Shown piece after piece: positions 52,140 to 61,848 of a DNA stretch of 64,000 nucleotides. The translations under genes were made by a program, and so were the position numbers. Origin of the DNA: Streptomyces sp. WM6378 (lineage in GTDB: Bacteria; Actinomycetota; Actinomycetes; Streptomycetales; Streptomycetaceae); assembly GCF_001279695.1 (NCBI RefSeq), contig NZ_LGDD01000268.1, positions 21,512 through 85,511 of the forward strand, read 5' to 3'. Under the pieces are notes generated by a model. That model saw only the letters and a list, made by a program, of their open reading frames with translations, was not told the DNA's origin and ran no database searches. Within the stretch, counting starts at the first letter, position 1. The number at the start of each line of letters is the position of its first letter.

Positions 52140-52598
52140 TCAGATGGTGTCGAGCGCCTTGAGGTACTCGTTCAGGTCGCGGGCGTCCGGCAGGGCGTTG
52201 ACGACGGTCCAGCGGACCACGCCCTCCTTGTCGATGATGAAGGTGCCGCGCACCGCGCACCCCTTGTCCTCGTCGAAGACGCCGTAGGCGCGGCTGACCT
52301 CGCCGTGCGGCCAGAAGTCGGAGACCAGCGGGTACTCCAGGCCCTCCTGCTCGGCGAAGACGCGCAGGGTGTGGATGGAGTCGTTGGAGACGGCGAGCAG
52401 CTGGGTGTCGTCGTTGACGAACTTCGGCAGGTTGTCGCGCAGTTCGCACAGCTCGCCCGTGCACACGCCGGTGAAGGCGAACGGGTAGAAGAGCAGCACC
52501 ACGTTCTTCTCGCCGCGGAAGTCGCCGAGCTTCACGGTCCGGCCGTGGTTGTCCTTGAGCTCGAACTCCGGGGCCTTGGTGCCGACCTCGATAGCCAT
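52140..52598 (-). CDS. AhpE-type peroxiredoxin
   Basis: 152 aa. Thioredoxin-fold 1-Cys peroxiredoxin: EVGTKAPEFELKDNHG, then the peroxidatic site FYPFAFTGVCTGELCELRD (P-x-x-x-T-x-x-C, Cys about 45, with a second Cys six residues later), LLAVSNDSIHTLRVFAEQEG and GTFIIDKEGVVRW. It resembles mycobacterial AhpE, which reduces peroxides and peroxynitrite. In this chromosomal neighbourhood it sits between terD and DUF3052. Monocistronic, with the next gene's terminator 63 bases upstream. Confidence 0.9.
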   Translation of the reverse strand: MAIEVGTKAPEFELKDNHGRTVKLGDFRGEKNVVLLFYPFAFTGVCTGELCELRDNLPKFVNDDTQLLAVSNDSIHTLRVFAEQEGLEYPLVSDFWPHGEVSRAYGVFDEDKGCAVRGTFIIDKEGVVRWTVVNALPDARDLNEYLKALDTI

Positions 52599-52660
52599 GG
52601 AAACGCCTTCCCTTCAATGGGCCGATCTGGTGAACCCCACCCTACGCACCCCCCTATGCA

Positions 52661-52695
52661 CAGGGCCCCCTCAGGCTGTGCCTGAGGGGGCCCTG
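52661..52695. terminator. Perfect 16-bp terminator hairpin after DUF3052 gene
   Basis: CAGGGCCCCCTCAGGC (52661-52676), TGT loop, GCCTGAGGGGGCCCTG (52680-52695). Just downstream of the DUF3052 stop on the minus strand and upstream of the peroxiredoxin. Confidence 0.88.
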
Positions 52696-52712
52696 TGGGG
52701 CGTGAGGGTGGA

Positions 52713-53135
52713 TCAGCGCTTGGGGGACTTCAGGCGGGTGCCCGACCAGTCCTTCCCGACGCTGACGCTCTTGGCCGCCGACAGTCCGGCGGTCTGCGCG
52801 GCGTCGTTGACGTCGCTGGGCTCCACGTATCCGTCCCGGCCCGTCTTCGGGGTCAGCAGCAGGACCGCGCCGCCGTCCTCAAGGAGACCGATGGCGTCCA
52901 CCAGGGCGTCCGTAAGGTCGCCGTCCTCGTCGCGGAACCACAGCAGCACGACGTCGGCGACGTCGTCATAGTCCTCATCGACGAGATCCTGGCCAATCAG
53001 GGACTCGATGCCCTCGCGGAGATCCTGGTCGACGTCGTCGTCGTAACCGATCTCCTGGACCACCTGTCCGGGCTCGAACCCCAGCCTCATGGCCGGGTTG
53101 GTCCGCTCCTCCGCGTGGTCCGCGGTCGCGCTCAC
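52713..53135 (-). CDS. DUF3052 family protein
   Basis: 140 aa from GTG 53135 (SD AGGAGG). Conserved run MRLGFEPGQVVQEIGYDDDVDQDLREGIESLIGQDLVDEDYDDVADVVLLWFRDEDGDLTDALVDA is spread over residues 18-85, followed by ALLLTPKTGRDGYVEPSDVNDAAQTAGL. Very acidic in the middle. DUF3052 proteins are near-universal in actinobacteria, with a lactate/NAD-like alpha-beta pattern but no known activity. The pairing with aceE (divergent) and AhpE is, as I recall, conserved in Streptomyces. Confidence 0.88.
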   Translation of the reverse strand: MSATADHAEERTNPAMRLGFEPGQVVQEIGYDDDVDQDLREGIESLIGQDLVDEDYDDVADVVLLWFRDEDGDLTDALVDAIGLLEDGGAVLLLTPKTGRDGYVEPSDVNDAAQTAGLSAAKSVSVGKDWSGTRLKSPKR

Positions 53136-53460
53136 GGCTTGCCTCCTGATCTTGATTCGGTAAGTTCTGCAGCCGCGCGCATACGCGTGGCATTGGGCGT
53201 AGTCCACACGGGCGGGACGAATCTCGCAAGTACCCGGCCTCCGAACCCGCCCTTTGGGGGTCAGTGTGGCGGTGTTCAGGGACATCCGCATCCCCGTCGG
53301 TGATTCATCCCACACCATTGGTGACTGTTTGCGCCGTTCTGTTCCTTTGGGTACTCCAATCGGGCCCGAACACCCTTCGGGAACGGTTGGCCGGGTTGAG
53401 CGTAAGGTTGCGATTTGGCCCGACCCGTCCAGGCCCTGAGCCTACTTCCTGCTCGGGTGA

Positions 53461-53482
53461 CGGTTACCTCTCGGTTACCTCT
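53461..53482. promoter_or_regulatory. Tandem 11-bp direct repeat in aceE promoter region
   Basis: CGGTTACCTCT is repeated exactly twice head-to-tail, directly before CAGTAGAGAT (a possible -10, TAGAGA) and about 90 bases upstream of the aceE GTG. It is a plausible regulator site. The rest of the 439-base gap 53136-53574 holds no gene. Confidence 0.5.
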
Positions 53483-53574
53483 CAGTAGAGATGACGTTTG
53501 CGCCCCAGCGGTACACGATGGGATGCGGCGCAGAATTGGCTGTCTTCCGCATCCCCCGACAGTGAAGGAACAGC

Positions 53575-56307
53575 GTGGCTTCCGGATCCGATCGCAACCC
53601 GATCATCATTGGCGGCCTGCCGAGCCAGGTCCCGGACTTCGATCCCGAAGAGACCCAGGAGTGGCTCGACTCCCTGGACGCCGCCGTCGACGAGCGCGGC
53701 CGCGAACGGGCCCGCTATCTGATGCTCCGGCTGATCGAGCGGGCGCGCGAGAAGCGCGTGGCCGTGCCCGAGATGCGCAGCTCGGACTACGTCAACACGA
53801 TCGCAACCAAGGACGAGCCGTTCTTCCCCGGCAACGAGGAGATCGAGCGCAAGGTCCTCAACGCCACGCGCTGGAACGCGGCCGTGATGGTGTCCAGGGC
53901 GCAGCGCCCGGGCATCGGCGTCGGCGGCCACATCGCCACGTTCGCCTCCTCCGCCTCCCTGTACGACGTGGGCTTCAACCACTTCTTCCGGGGCAAGGAC
54001 GAGGGTGACGGCGGCGACCAGATCTTCTTCCAGGGCCACGCGTCCCCCGGAATCTACGCCCGCGCCTTCCTGCTCGACCGCCTCAGCGAGCAGCAGCTCG
54101 ACGCGTTCCGCCAGGAGAAGTCGAAGGCGCCGTACGGGCTTTCGTCCTATCCGCACCCGCGGCTCATGCCGGACTTCTGGGAGTTCCCGACCGTCTCGAT
54201 GGGCCTCGGCCCGCTCGGCGCGATCTACCAGGCGCGGATGAACCGCTACATGCAGGCGCGCGGCATCGCCGACACCTCCAAGTCGCACGTGTGGGCGTTC
54301 CTCGGCGACGGCGAGATGGACGAGCCCGAGTCGCTCGGCCAGCTGTCCATCGCGGCCCGCGAGAACCTGGACAACCTGACCTTCGTCGTCAACTGCAACC
54401 TCCAGCGCCTGGACGGCCCGGTGCGCGGCAACGGCAAGATCATCCAGGAGCTGGAGTCGCAGTTCCGCGGTGCCGGATGGAACGTCATCAAGCTGATCTG
54501 GGACCGCAGTTGGGACCCGCTGCTCGCGCAGGACCGCGACGGCATCCTGGTCAACAAGATGAACACCACGCCGGACGGCCAGTTCCAGACGTACGCCACC
54601 GAGACCGGCGGGTACATCCGGGACCACTTCTTCGGCGACGACCAGCGGCTGCGCGCCATGGTCGAGAACATGACCGACCAGCAGATCCTGCACCTCGGGC
54701 GTGGCGGCCACGACCACAGGAAGATCTTCGCGGCGTTCTCGGCGGCCAAGGCGCACAAGGGCCAGCCGACCGTGATCCTGGCGCACACCGTCAAGGGCTG
54801 GACGCTGGGCCCGAACTTCGAGGGCCGCAACGCGACCCACCAGATGAAGAAGCTGACGGTCGACGACCTCAAGGGCTTCCGGGACCGGCTGCACATCCCG
54901 ATCACGGACGCCGAGCTGGAGTCCGGCGCGCCGCCGTACTACCACCCCGGACGGGGCTCCGAGGAGATCCAGTACATGCACGACCGCCGGCTCGGGCTCG
55001 GCGGCTACGTGCCGACCCGCGTGGTGCGTTCGAAGCCGCTGGTCCTGCCCGAGGACAAGACGTACGCGGTCGCCAAGAAGGGCTCGGGCCACCAGTCGAT
55101 CGCCACCACGATGGCGTTCGTCCGCATCCTGAAGGACCTGATGCGGGACAAGGAGATCGGCAGGCGGTTCGTCCTCATCGCGCCCGACGAGTACCGCACC
55201 TTCGGCATGGACGCGTTCTTCCCGAGCGCCAAGATCTACAACCCGCTGGGCCAGCAGTACGAGGCGGTCGACCGCGACCTGCTGCTCGCCTACAAGGAGT
55301 CGCCGACCGGGCAGATGCTGCACGACGGCATCTCCGAGGCCGGCTGCACCGCCTCGCTGATCGCCGCGGGTTCGGCGTACGCCACGCACGGCGAGCCGCT
55401 GATCCCGGTGTACGTCTTCTACTCGATGTTCGGATTCCAGCGCACCGGCGACCAGTTCTGGCAGATGGCCGACCAGTTGGCGCGCGGATTCGTGCTCGGC
55501 GCGACCGCGGGACGCACGACTCTGACGGGCGAGGGTCTGCAACACGCGGACGGCCACTCGCAGTTGCTCGCCTCGACGAACCCGGGCTGCGTCGCCTACG
55601 ACCCGGCGTTCGGCTACGAGATCGCGCACATCGTCAAGGACGGTCTGCGCCGGATGTACGGCCCGGACAGCGAGGACGTCTTCTACTACCTCACCGTCTA
55701 CAACGAGCCGATCCAGCACCCGGCCGAGCCGGCGGACGTCGACGTGGACGGCATCCTCAAGGGCATCCACCGCTACAGCGCGGGCACTTCGGGCGCCATT
55801 CCGGCCCAGATCATGGCGTCCGGCGTGGCCGTGCCGTGGGCGATCGAGGCCCAGCGGATCCTGGCCGAGGAGTGGAACGTACGGGCGGACGTCTGGTCGG
55901 CGACCTCCTGGAACGAGCTGCGCCGCGAGGCCGTCGAGGTGGAGGAGCACAACCTCCTGCACCCCGAGGAGGAGCAGCGCGTCCCCTATGTCACGCGGAA
56001 GCTCCAGGGCGCGCAGGGTCCGTTCGTGGCCGTTTCCGACTGGATGCGGGCCGTTCCGGACCAGATCGCGCGCTGGGTGCCGGGCACGTATCAGTCGCTC
56101 GGCGCGGACGGGTTCGGCTTCGCCGACACACGGGGTGCGGCTCGCCGCTTCTTCCACATCGACGCGCAGTCGATCGTGCTGGCCGTCCTCACGGAGCTGG
56201 CGCGGGAGGGGAAGGTCGACCGGTCGGCGCTCAAGCAGGCGGTCGATCGGTACCGTTTGCTGGATGTGACTGCGGCTGACCCCGGTGCGGCTGGCGGCGA
56301 CGCGTAG
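53575..56307 (+). CDS. aceE: Pyruvate dehydrogenase E1 component, homodimeric type
   Basis: 910 aa from GTG 53575 (GAAGGA SD). Homodimeric AceE architecture: [22 protein letters not shown], the thiamine diphosphate motif [12 protein letters not shown]...[12 protein letters not shown] (about residues 240-280), catalytic His in GHDHRK and TEGLQH-like [16 protein letters not shown], and [11 protein letters not shown] near the end. It decarboxylates pyruvate and hands the acetyl group to the lipoyl E2. No E2/E3 genes follow, as usual in actinobacteria where AceE works with a shared E2. Ends before a strong terminator; its promoter region has an 11-bp tandem repeat. Confidence 0.97.
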   Translation: MASGSDRNPIIIGGLPSQVPDFDPEETQEWLDSLDAAVDERGRERARYLMLRLIERAREKRVAVPEMRSSDYVNTIATKDEPFFPGNEEIERKVLNATRWNAAVMVSRAQRPGIGVGGHIATFASSASLYDVGFNHFFRGKDEGDGGDQIFFQGHASPGIYARAFLLDRLSEQQLDAFRQEKSKAPYGLSSYPHPRLMPDFWEFPTVSMGLGPLGAIYQARMNRYMQARGIADTSKSHVWAFLGDGEMDEPESLGQLSIAARENLDNLTFVVNCNLQRLDGPVRGNGKIIQELESQFRGAGWNVIKLIWDRSWDPLLAQDRDGILVNKMNTTPDGQFQTYATETGGYIRDHFFGDDQRLRAMVENMTDQQILHLGRGGHDHRKIFAAFSAAKAHKGQPTVILAHTVKGWTLGPNFEGRNATHQMKKLTVDDLKGFRDRLHIPITDAELESGAPPYYHPGRGSEEIQYMHDRRLGLGGYVPTRVVRSKPLVLPEDKTYAVAKKGSGHQSIATTMAFVRILKDLMRDKEIGRRFVLIAPDEYRTFGMDAFFPSAKIYNPLGQQYEAVDRDLLLAYKESPTGQMLHDGISEAGCTASLIAAGSAYATHGEPLIPVYVFYSMFGFQRTGDQFWQMADQLARGFVLGATAGRTTLTGEGLQHADGHSQLLASTNPGCVAYDPAFGYEIAHIVKDGLRRMYGPDSEDVFYYLTVYNEPIQHPAEPADVDVDGILKGIHRYSAGTSGAIPAQIMASGVAVPWAIEAQRILAEEWNVRADVWSATSWNELRREAVEVEEHNLLHPEEEQRVPYVTRKLQGAQGPFVAVSDWMRAVPDQIARWVPGTYQSLGADGFGFADTRGAARRFFHIDAQSIVLAVLTELAREGKVDRSALKQAVDRYRLLDVTAADPGAAGGDA

Positions 56308-56368
56308 TAGTGCGGAGTGCGGTGGGTGCTGCGGGGTTTTCCCCGGGCCTTGCAGGTGAGCCTGCGTG

Positions 56369-56404
56369 AAGGGTGGCCGATTCCTCGGGGAATCGGCCAC
56401 CCTT
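56369..56404 (+). terminator. aceE terminator, perfect 16-bp stem
   Basis: AAGGGTGGCCGATTCC (56369-56384), TCGG loop, GGAATCGGCCACCCTT (56389-56404), then CGATTGTTC. 62 bases after the aceE stop; can also serve the convergent I36 gene. Confidence 0.9.
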
Positions 56405-56506
56405 CGATTGTTCACGGATACGTCAGAAGACTCCGTTGCCCACGCTCGCCGCGCCCACCAGCCAGCTGATGGCCGGCAGGGTGTCGATGCGGGCGGGTAC
56501 GACTCC

Positions 56507-56875
56507 TCAGCTCTCCCACACCTTGAACGCCCGTACACGATAAGGGACTTGGGGCATCCAGGTCCCGGCGCCCGGGTGTGTGTCGAACTCGGACGTCTCC
56601 GCGCACTCGGCGGACTGGTAGGTCGTGACCGGGCGCCCCATGCGGTTGGCGAGGGACTGGGCGTCGGTGCCCGGCGGCAGCGTGGTGCAGCTCTCCATGT
56701 CGATGTGCGTCAGGTCGTACACCTGCCGTGCGCCTTTGAAGCCCGCTTTGCTCCAGAGGCAGAGCTCGCCCGCCGCGCAGTCCCCGAGGCGCGGGCCCGA
56801 GGCGGCGTGGGCGGAGGTGGGCAGCAGGAAAGCCGTCGCCGCGAGCAGGGCCACCGTGGTCGTCGTCGTACGCAT
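56507..56875 (-). CDS. Secreted peptidase inhibitor family I36 protein
   Basis: 122 aa from ATG 56875. Signal peptide MRTTTTTVALLAATAFLLPT... ending SAHA (residue 24). The mature protein has the I36 core CAAGELCLWSKAGFKGARQVYDL and four Cys for two disulphides (DCAAGELC, ESCTTL, SAECAE). Beta-gammacrystallin-like inhibitors of this family, such as SMI, block metalloproteinases. Likely secreted to regulate own or rival proteases. Convergent with aceE across the shared terminator. Confidence 0.87.
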   Translation of the reverse strand: MRTTTTTVALLAATAFLLPTSAHAASGPRLGDCAAGELCLWSKAGFKGARQVYDLTHIDMESCTTLPPGTDAQSLANRMGRPVTTYQSAECAETSEFDTHPGAGTWMPQVPYRVRAFKVWES

Positions 56876-57037
56876 ATGAGGTCAACTCCCATGTCGATTC
56901 GATCCGTTGGATCATGGGAACGCGGGGCGGGCGGGGGCGGTTCCGGGTTCCCGGGGACGTGGGACGAGATCATCCGGATAGGTGAAAGCCCCGCCGGACC
57001 GGGCCGACGGTGCTTTCACGTACGGGAGTTGACGGGG

Positions 57038-58636
57038 TCAGATGTGGCCCGCGCCCGCGGCCGCCTCCGCGTTCTCGCCGCGCTTGGTGAACATGGCGAC
57101 CGCGGCGGCCACGACCGCGACGATCCCGGCGACCGTGAACGCGCTGCTCATGCCTGACACGAACGTGTCGTGCGCGACGCCCGCGATCTTGGCGGCGACC
57201 TCCGGCCGGGTGCCCGGCGCGACCGGGGCGGCGCCGACCGACACGGCCGAGGACGCCTGGGACAGCGGCTCGCCCGCCAGCTTGCCGAGCCCGGCCGCCG
57301 ACCAGTTCTCCGGCAGCTTGGAGCTGATCTGCGAGGACATCACGGCGCCGAGCACCGCGGTGCCGAGCGAGCCGCCGACCTGCATGCCGGCCTGCTGGAG
57401 ACCGCCCGCGACGCCGGACAGCTCGATGGGGGCGTTGCCGACGATGACCTCGGTGGCGCCGACCATGACCGGGGCGAGGCCGAGGCCGAGCAGCGCGAAC
57501 CAGATCGACATGGTGACGGTGCCCGTGCCGACGGTCAGCCGGGACATGCCGAACATCGCGACCGCGGTGCAGACCATGCCGCCGACCAGCGGGACGCGCG
57601 GGCCGAGCTTGGTGATCAGGGCGCCCGCGATGGGCGAGGCGACGATCATCATGCCGGTGAGCGGCAGCAGATGGAGCCCGCTGTCGACGGCCGACATGCC
57701 GTGCACGTTCTGCAGGTAGAAGGTGACGAAGAAGAGGCCGCCCATGAAGGCGAACGCCATCAGGATCATCAGGACCGTGCCCGCCGAAAGGGGTACGGAC
57801 CGGAACAGGCCGAGCGGGATGAGCGGCTCCCTGACCTTGGTCTCCCAGAGGGCGAAGAGGACGAAGCAGATCACGGCGGCCGCGATGAACGCGAGCGTCC
57901 TGCCGCTGCCCCAGCCGTACTCCGAGCCCTTGATGAGCGCCCAAATCATGCAGAACATCGCGACCGACAGGAGCACGATGCCGAGGATGTCGAACGACCT
58001 CGGCGCGTTCTCCGCCCGGTGGTCGAGCAGGATCAGCAGGCCGAGGACCAGGGCGATCGCGCCGACCGGCACGTTGATGAAGAAGACGGACTGCCAGCTG
58101 ACGTGCTCGACGAGTACGCCGCCGAGGATCGGGCCGCCCGCGGTGGAGGCGCCGATGACCATGCCCCAGATGCCGATCGCCATGTTCAGCTTCTCGGCCG
58201 GGAAGGTGGCGCGCAGCAGGCCGAGCGCGGCCGGCATCAGGAGCGCGCCGAACAGTCCCTGAAGGACACGGAAGGCGATGACGAAGGTGACGCTGTGGGA
58301 GAGACCGATGGCCCCGGAGGCGGCGCCGAAGCCGACGACGCCGATGAGGAAGGTCTGGCGGTGGCCGAACCGGTCACCGAGCTTGCCCGCGGTGATCAGC
58401 GAGACGGCCAGGGCCAGCATGTAGCCGTTGGTGATCCACTGGACGTCCTGCAGCGAGGCATTGAGGTCGTGCTGGATGGCCGGGTTGGCGATCGCCACGA
58501 TGGTGCCGTCGAGCGCCACCATCATCACGCCGATGGCCACGGCGAAGAGCGTCAGCCAGGGGTGGCCGCGCAGCCCCTTGGCCGGCGCCGGTATCTCGTC
58601 CTGTGGCGCCTTTTCGACGGTGGTCTGACTAGTCAT
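57038..58636 (-). CDS. DHA2-family MFS efflux transporter
   Basis: 532 aa from ATG 58636. Fourteen predicted helices; helix-1 motif VALDGTIVAIANPAI, motif A GKLGDRFGHRQ, motif C-like GPILGGVLVEH. EmrB/QacA type, expected to export drugs by proton antiport. It is divergent from a TetR repressor gene over a 116-bp region with two palindromes, the classical arrangement for ligand-induced efflux. The C-terminus ends in a short Ala-rich tail with no extra domain, unlike the MFS protein at 19.6-21.7 kb. Confidence 0.92.
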   Translation of the reverse strand: MTSQTTVEKAPQDEIPAPAKGLRGHPWLTLFAVAIGVMMVALDGTIVAIANPAIQHDLNASLQDVQWITNGYMLALAVSLITAGKLGDRFGHRQTFLIGVVGFGAASGAIGLSHSVTFVIAFRVLQGLFGALLMPAALGLLRATFPAEKLNMAIGIWGMVIGASTAGGPILGGVLVEHVSWQSVFFINVPVGAIALVLGLLILLDHRAENAPRSFDILGIVLLSVAMFCMIWALIKGSEYGWGSGRTLAFIAAAVICFVLFALWETKVREPLIPLGLFRSVPLSAGTVLMILMAFAFMGGLFFVTFYLQNVHGMSAVDSGLHLLPLTGMMIVASPIAGALITKLGPRVPLVGGMVCTAVAMFGMSRLTVGTGTVTMSIWFALLGLGLAPVMVGATEVIVGNAPIELSGVAGGLQQAGMQVGGSLGTAVLGAVMSSQISSKLPENWSAAGLGKLAGEPLSQASSAVSVGAAPVAPGTRPEVAAKIAGVAHDTFVSGMSSAFTVAGIVAVVAAAVAMFTKRGENAEAAAGAGHI

Positions 58637-58650
58637 GCGATCCAGGCTAA

Positions 58651-58665
58651 TGTCAGCCGCTGACA
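58651..58665. promoter_or_regulatory. Candidate TetR operator 1
   Basis: TGTCAGCCGCTGACA is a perfect palindrome (7-bp arms, one central base), 15 bases upstream of the MFS start and directly beside TTGACA (58667-58672), a -35 for the TetR gene. Confidence 0.7.
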
Positions 58666-58690
58666 GTTGACAAACCATTTCACAAGTCGG

Positions 58691-58714
58691 TAGCTGTCAC
58701 GTGGCTCACAGCTA
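58691..58714. promoter_or_regulatory. Candidate TetR operator 2
   Basis: TAGCTGT and ACAGCTA arms separated by CACGTGGCTC, covering the likely -10 region of the TetR promoter. The arms share the TGTcA/TGaCA-like core with operator 1 only partly. Confidence 0.5.
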
Positions 58715-58752
58715 AACTGAACACGCCAAATTGACTGAAAGAGGACCACGAA

Positions 58753-59406
58753 GTGACGGTGGAGCAGCGGCCCATGGCGCCGAGCGGCGGCCTGCGCGAG
58801 CTGAAGAAGCAGCGCACCCGGGACGCACTGCTGCGGGTGGCCCTGGAACTCTTCACCACCAAGGGGTACGAGCAGACGACCGTCGACGAGATCGCGGACG
58901 CGGTCGACGTCTCGCAGCGCACCTTCTTCCGCTACTTCGCCAACAAGGAGGCCGTGGTCTTCGCGGCCCAGGACGCCATCGAGTCGCACTTCGTCGACGC
59001 GCTGCGCCAACGGCCGCCAGCGGAGGGCCCGTTCACCGCCATGCGGCGTGCGGCGCTCTCGGCCTGGGACACCATCGAGGAGCTCCTGTCCCCCGTCGTG
59101 CCGGTCACCCTGTACATGCGGACGTACCAGGTGATCGAGTCGACCCCGGCGCTGCTCGCGGTCCATCTGCGCCGCTCGGCGGAGGTCGAGGAGCAGGTCG
59201 CGCGGCTCATCGCCGAGCGCGAGGGCCTCGACATCGACACCGACCCGCGGCCCCGGGTGGCCGTGGCCGCCTTCACCGGCGTGATGCGGGTGGCGGGCGG
59301 ACTCTGGGGCCAGGGCGAGGACCCCAGCGTGGCCGCGATCCGCGAGCTGACCGCGAGCTACCTGGACCATCTCGGCCCCGCCCTGGCCGACGACTGGCGC
59401 GCCTGA
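58753..59406 (+). CDS. TetR-family transcriptional regulator
   Basis: 217 aa from GTG 58753 (GAGG, 7-nt spacer). N-terminal HTH: RTRDALLRVALELFTTKGYEQTTV then DEIADAVDVSQRTFFRYFANKE, a canonical TetR DNA-binding domain with the FFRYF recognition helix. The helical ligand domain follows (LYMRTYQVIESTPALL, VAAFTGVMRVAGGLW). Divergent from the MFS pump; it probably represses both genes from the palindromes between them and is released by a pump substrate. Confidence 0.92.
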   Translation: MTVEQRPMAPSGGLRELKKQRTRDALLRVALELFTTKGYEQTTVDEIADAVDVSQRTFFRYFANKEAVVFAAQDAIESHFVDALRQRPPAEGPFTAMRRAALSAWDTIEELLSPVVPVTLYMRTYQVIESTPALLAVHLRRSAEVEEQVARLIAEREGLDIDTDPRPRVAVAAFTGVMRVAGGLWGQGEDPSVAAIRELTASYLDHLGPALADDWRA

Positions 59407-59564
59407 CTCACGCCGGGAGGGTGACGGCCGACACGCCAGGACCGCGTCCCGGACGTACGGAGCGTGCGCCCGCGCGCGCTCTTGGTGAGACCACCCTCCG
59501 CTCAAACGTGATCTGAGTCACTGTCAGCCCGGTGGACCTCCAGGGTCTCCTACTGTGGTCAGCA

Positions 59565-60776
59565 GTGACTTCCTTCGACTCCTCCCCCACACTGAACGCC
59601 TGGCGCGCGCTGCTCGCGCTCGCCGTCGTGTTCGTCATGCTCGCGACCTCCGGCTGGACGGCGATCCGCGGCCACGCAGGCGACTCCGAACCGCGTGCGA
59701 AGGCGCTCGCCGCCTGGGCGCGGGGCACGATAGACGGCCACAAGCTGCCCAAGGCCGACGCCACCGCCCAGCAGCTGGCGCAGTTCTTCGGCTCGCTCAC
59801 CCCCGCCGAGCAGGGCACGCTCGCCCACCAGTACCCGCTGGTCGTGGGCAACCTGAACGGTGCCCCCGTACCGCTGCGCTACCGGGCCAACCGTGTCGCG
59901 CTCACCGAGGCACGCGCGGTCGAGGAAAAACGCATGGTCGACACCAGGCTCTCGGCCGACGGCCGCCAGGACGCGGGCCGCCGGATGCACCGGTTCGACT
60001 CGCTGCTCGACGACGGCCGCCAGATCCTCGCCTTCGACCCCTCCGACACCGGCCGGGTCGCGGAGGTCTTCGGCGACCTGGACCACGCGGAGCGGGTCTC
60101 GGTGATCGTCCCCGGAGTCGACACCGACGTCCTGACCTTCGAGAAGACCAGCAAGAAGAACACCGCCCCGGTCGGCATGGCCCAGTCGCTGTACGCGGCC
60201 GAGCAGGCGGCCGCGCCGGACACCCGGACCGCCGTCATCGCCTGGGCCGACTACACCGCACCGGCCGGCCTCGGCATGGATGCGGCCATCGGCAAACTGG
60301 CCGAGGACGGTGCCGTACGGCTGTCGGCGATGGTGCGCGCGCTGCCCGGGAAGTCCTCGGTCGAGCTGTTCTGCCACAGCTACGGCTCGGTCGTGTGCGG
60401 CGTCTCGTCGCGTCAGCTGCCGCCCCGGGTCAGCGACATCGCGGTGGCCGGCAGCCCCGGCATGCGGGTGCGCAACGCCGCCCAGCTGGACACCTCGGCG
60501 CGGGTCTGGGCGATGCGGGACAAGGACGACTGGATCCAGGACGTGCCGTACCTGGACGTCGCGGGCCTCGGCCACGGCGCCGACCCGGTCTCGGCGGCCT
60601 TCGGGGCGCGGGTCCTGTCGGCGGCCGGAGCCATCGGCCACACCGGCTATTTCGAGCCGGGCACCAAGAGCCTCGCCAACTTCGCCGCCATCGGAGTTGG
60701 CGCGTATCAGACGGTCGGCTGCGCCGACGGCGGGGCCGGCTGCGGCAGCGGGATTTCCGACCGGCCGGCGGCTTGA
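59565..60776 (+). CDS. DUF1023-like alpha/beta hydrolase, membrane-anchored
   Basis: 403 aa from GTG 59565. A -10-like TACTGT (59551-59556) ends 8 nt before this GTG and no SD is seen, supporting a leaderless start; GTG 59532 is the alternative. One N-terminal helix (LNAWRALLALAVVFVMLATSGW) precedes an extracytoplasmic domain with the alpha/beta-hydrolase elbow ELFCHSYGSVVCG (Ser near residue 278) and late HTGYFEPGTKS, as in actinobacterial DUF1023 proteins. Possible esterase acting at the cell surface; substrate unknown. Confidence 0.83.
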   Translation: MTSFDSSPTLNAWRALLALAVVFVMLATSGWTAIRGHAGDSEPRAKALAAWARGTIDGHKLPKADATAQQLAQFFGSLTPAEQGTLAHQYPLVVGNLNGAPVPLRYRANRVALTEARAVEEKRMVDTRLSADGRQDAGRRMHRFDSLLDDGRQILAFDPSDTGRVAEVFGDLDHAERVSVIVPGVDTDVLTFEKTSKKNTAPVGMAQSLYAAEQAAAPDTRTAVIAWADYTAPAGLGMDAAIGKLAEDGAVRLSAMVRALPGKSSVELFCHSYGSVVCGVSSRQLPPRVSDIAVAGSPGMRVRNAAQLDTSARVWAMRDKDDWIQDVPYLDVAGLGHGADPVSAAFGARVLSAAGAIGHTGYFEPGTKSLANFAAIGVGAYQTVGCADGGAGCGSGISDRPAA

Positions 60777-60893
60777 CGGGCACCGTGACGGGCTGACACG
60801 CGCAGACACCGCGTGATCGCCGGAGCGGTCGCGCGATGGCGGGGTTTCCTCCGAGGGGGGACGCGCGGGCGTGCGCCGCCTACGATGAGGCGC

Positions 60894-61760
60894 ATGGGTG
60901 ATGTGCTGGCCGGAATTCATGCCACCTGGGAGTTCGAGTCCGACTCCGTGCTCATCCGCTTCGAACGGGGGATCCGCGCGCCGAAGCTGTTCCAGGCGCT
61001 GCGCGAACGACGCATCCCCCACGAGGCGTTGGAGTCGGTGACGCTCGCCCCGGGCAAACGCGGCACGGTGGTGCTGCACGCGGTGCCGAGACCGGGCGCC
61101 GACCCGCTGATGGATGCCGCGGCGGGCCAGTTGAAGGAGTCCTGCGACCCCTACCGCCTGGTCCTTCCGGCCGAGCGCGAGACGCTCGCCGAGTACTACG
61201 CGGACGAGCTGCGGGACGCCTTGCCGCCGGACGCCGCCGGACCCGCCGAACGCCATCTGGTGGCGGCGCCCGAGGCCCCGCTGAACTTCAAGGCGTACGA
61301 CGGCAGGGCCGCCTTCGACGGCCGGCAGGTAACCTTCCGCTGGTTCTGGACGGGCGCCTCCTCCGAGAAGTGGAAGGCCGGCGACCAGACCTTCCCGGTC
61401 GCGGCGCTCAGCGGCGTCGAGTGGCGCTCCCCCGAGGTCTTCGACGGCCACCTGCGCCTGCTGCGCCGCGAGGCCGACGGATCCGCCGCCCAGGCCGACC
61501 GGGACCCGGCGTCCGTGGTCTTCGGCCTCGGCTACGGCCCGGTGCACGAGTCCCTGCCCTTCGCGGCGGCGGTCCTCGCGGCCGTACGGGGCGGAGGCGG
61601 CCCCGCCATCCCGCACCAGGCGGTCCCCGTCGCGGCGGGCAGGCGCGACCCCGCGGACATCGCGGAAAGGATCCGCCACCTGGGTGACCTGCACCGGGCG
61701 GGCCTGGTCACGGACGACGAGTTCACCGCGAAGAAGACGGAGCTGCTCGCGGAGCTGTAG
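60894..61760 (+). CDS. DUF4429 protein with C-terminal SHOCT domain
   Basis: 288 aa from ATG 60894. Two PH-like DUF4429 repeats (GIHATWEFESDSVLIRFERG ... VTLAPGKRGTVVLHAVPRPGADPL; LNFKAYDGRAAFDGRQVTFRWF ... VEWRSPEVFDGHLRLL) end in a ~30-residue SHOCT module (DIAERIRHLGDLHRAGLVTDDEFTAKKTELL). SHOCT modules are small oligomerisation helices. TACGAT (60881-60886) ends 7 nt before the ATG, suggesting a leaderless transcript. Function unknown. Confidence 0.85.
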   Translation: MGDVLAGIHATWEFESDSVLIRFERGIRAPKLFQALRERRIPHEALESVTLAPGKRGTVVLHAVPRPGADPLMDAAAGQLKESCDPYRLVLPAERETLAEYYADELRDALPPDAAGPAERHLVAAPEAPLNFKAYDGRAAFDGRQVTFRWFWTGASSEKWKAGDQTFPVAALSGVEWRSPEVFDGHLRLLRREADGSAAQADRDPASVVFGLGYGPVHESLPFAAAVLAAVRGGGGPAIPHQAVPVAAGRRDPADIAERIRHLGDLHRAGLVTDDEFTAKKTELLAEL

Positions 61761-61848
61761 AGCGCCGCACTGATACCCGGGTCCGGGGTACGGGTGGCAC
61801 CCCGGTATGACGCGCGGGAGCCCCGGTGCTGCCTACGCTGGCCCGGTC

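Noticed and set aside
53482..56538. 1018-codon open frame antisense to aceE
   Set aside because: The plus-strand aceE is unmistakable; long antisense frames are expected from high-GC codon bias and this one shows low-complexity Val/Arg/Gly-rich sequence.
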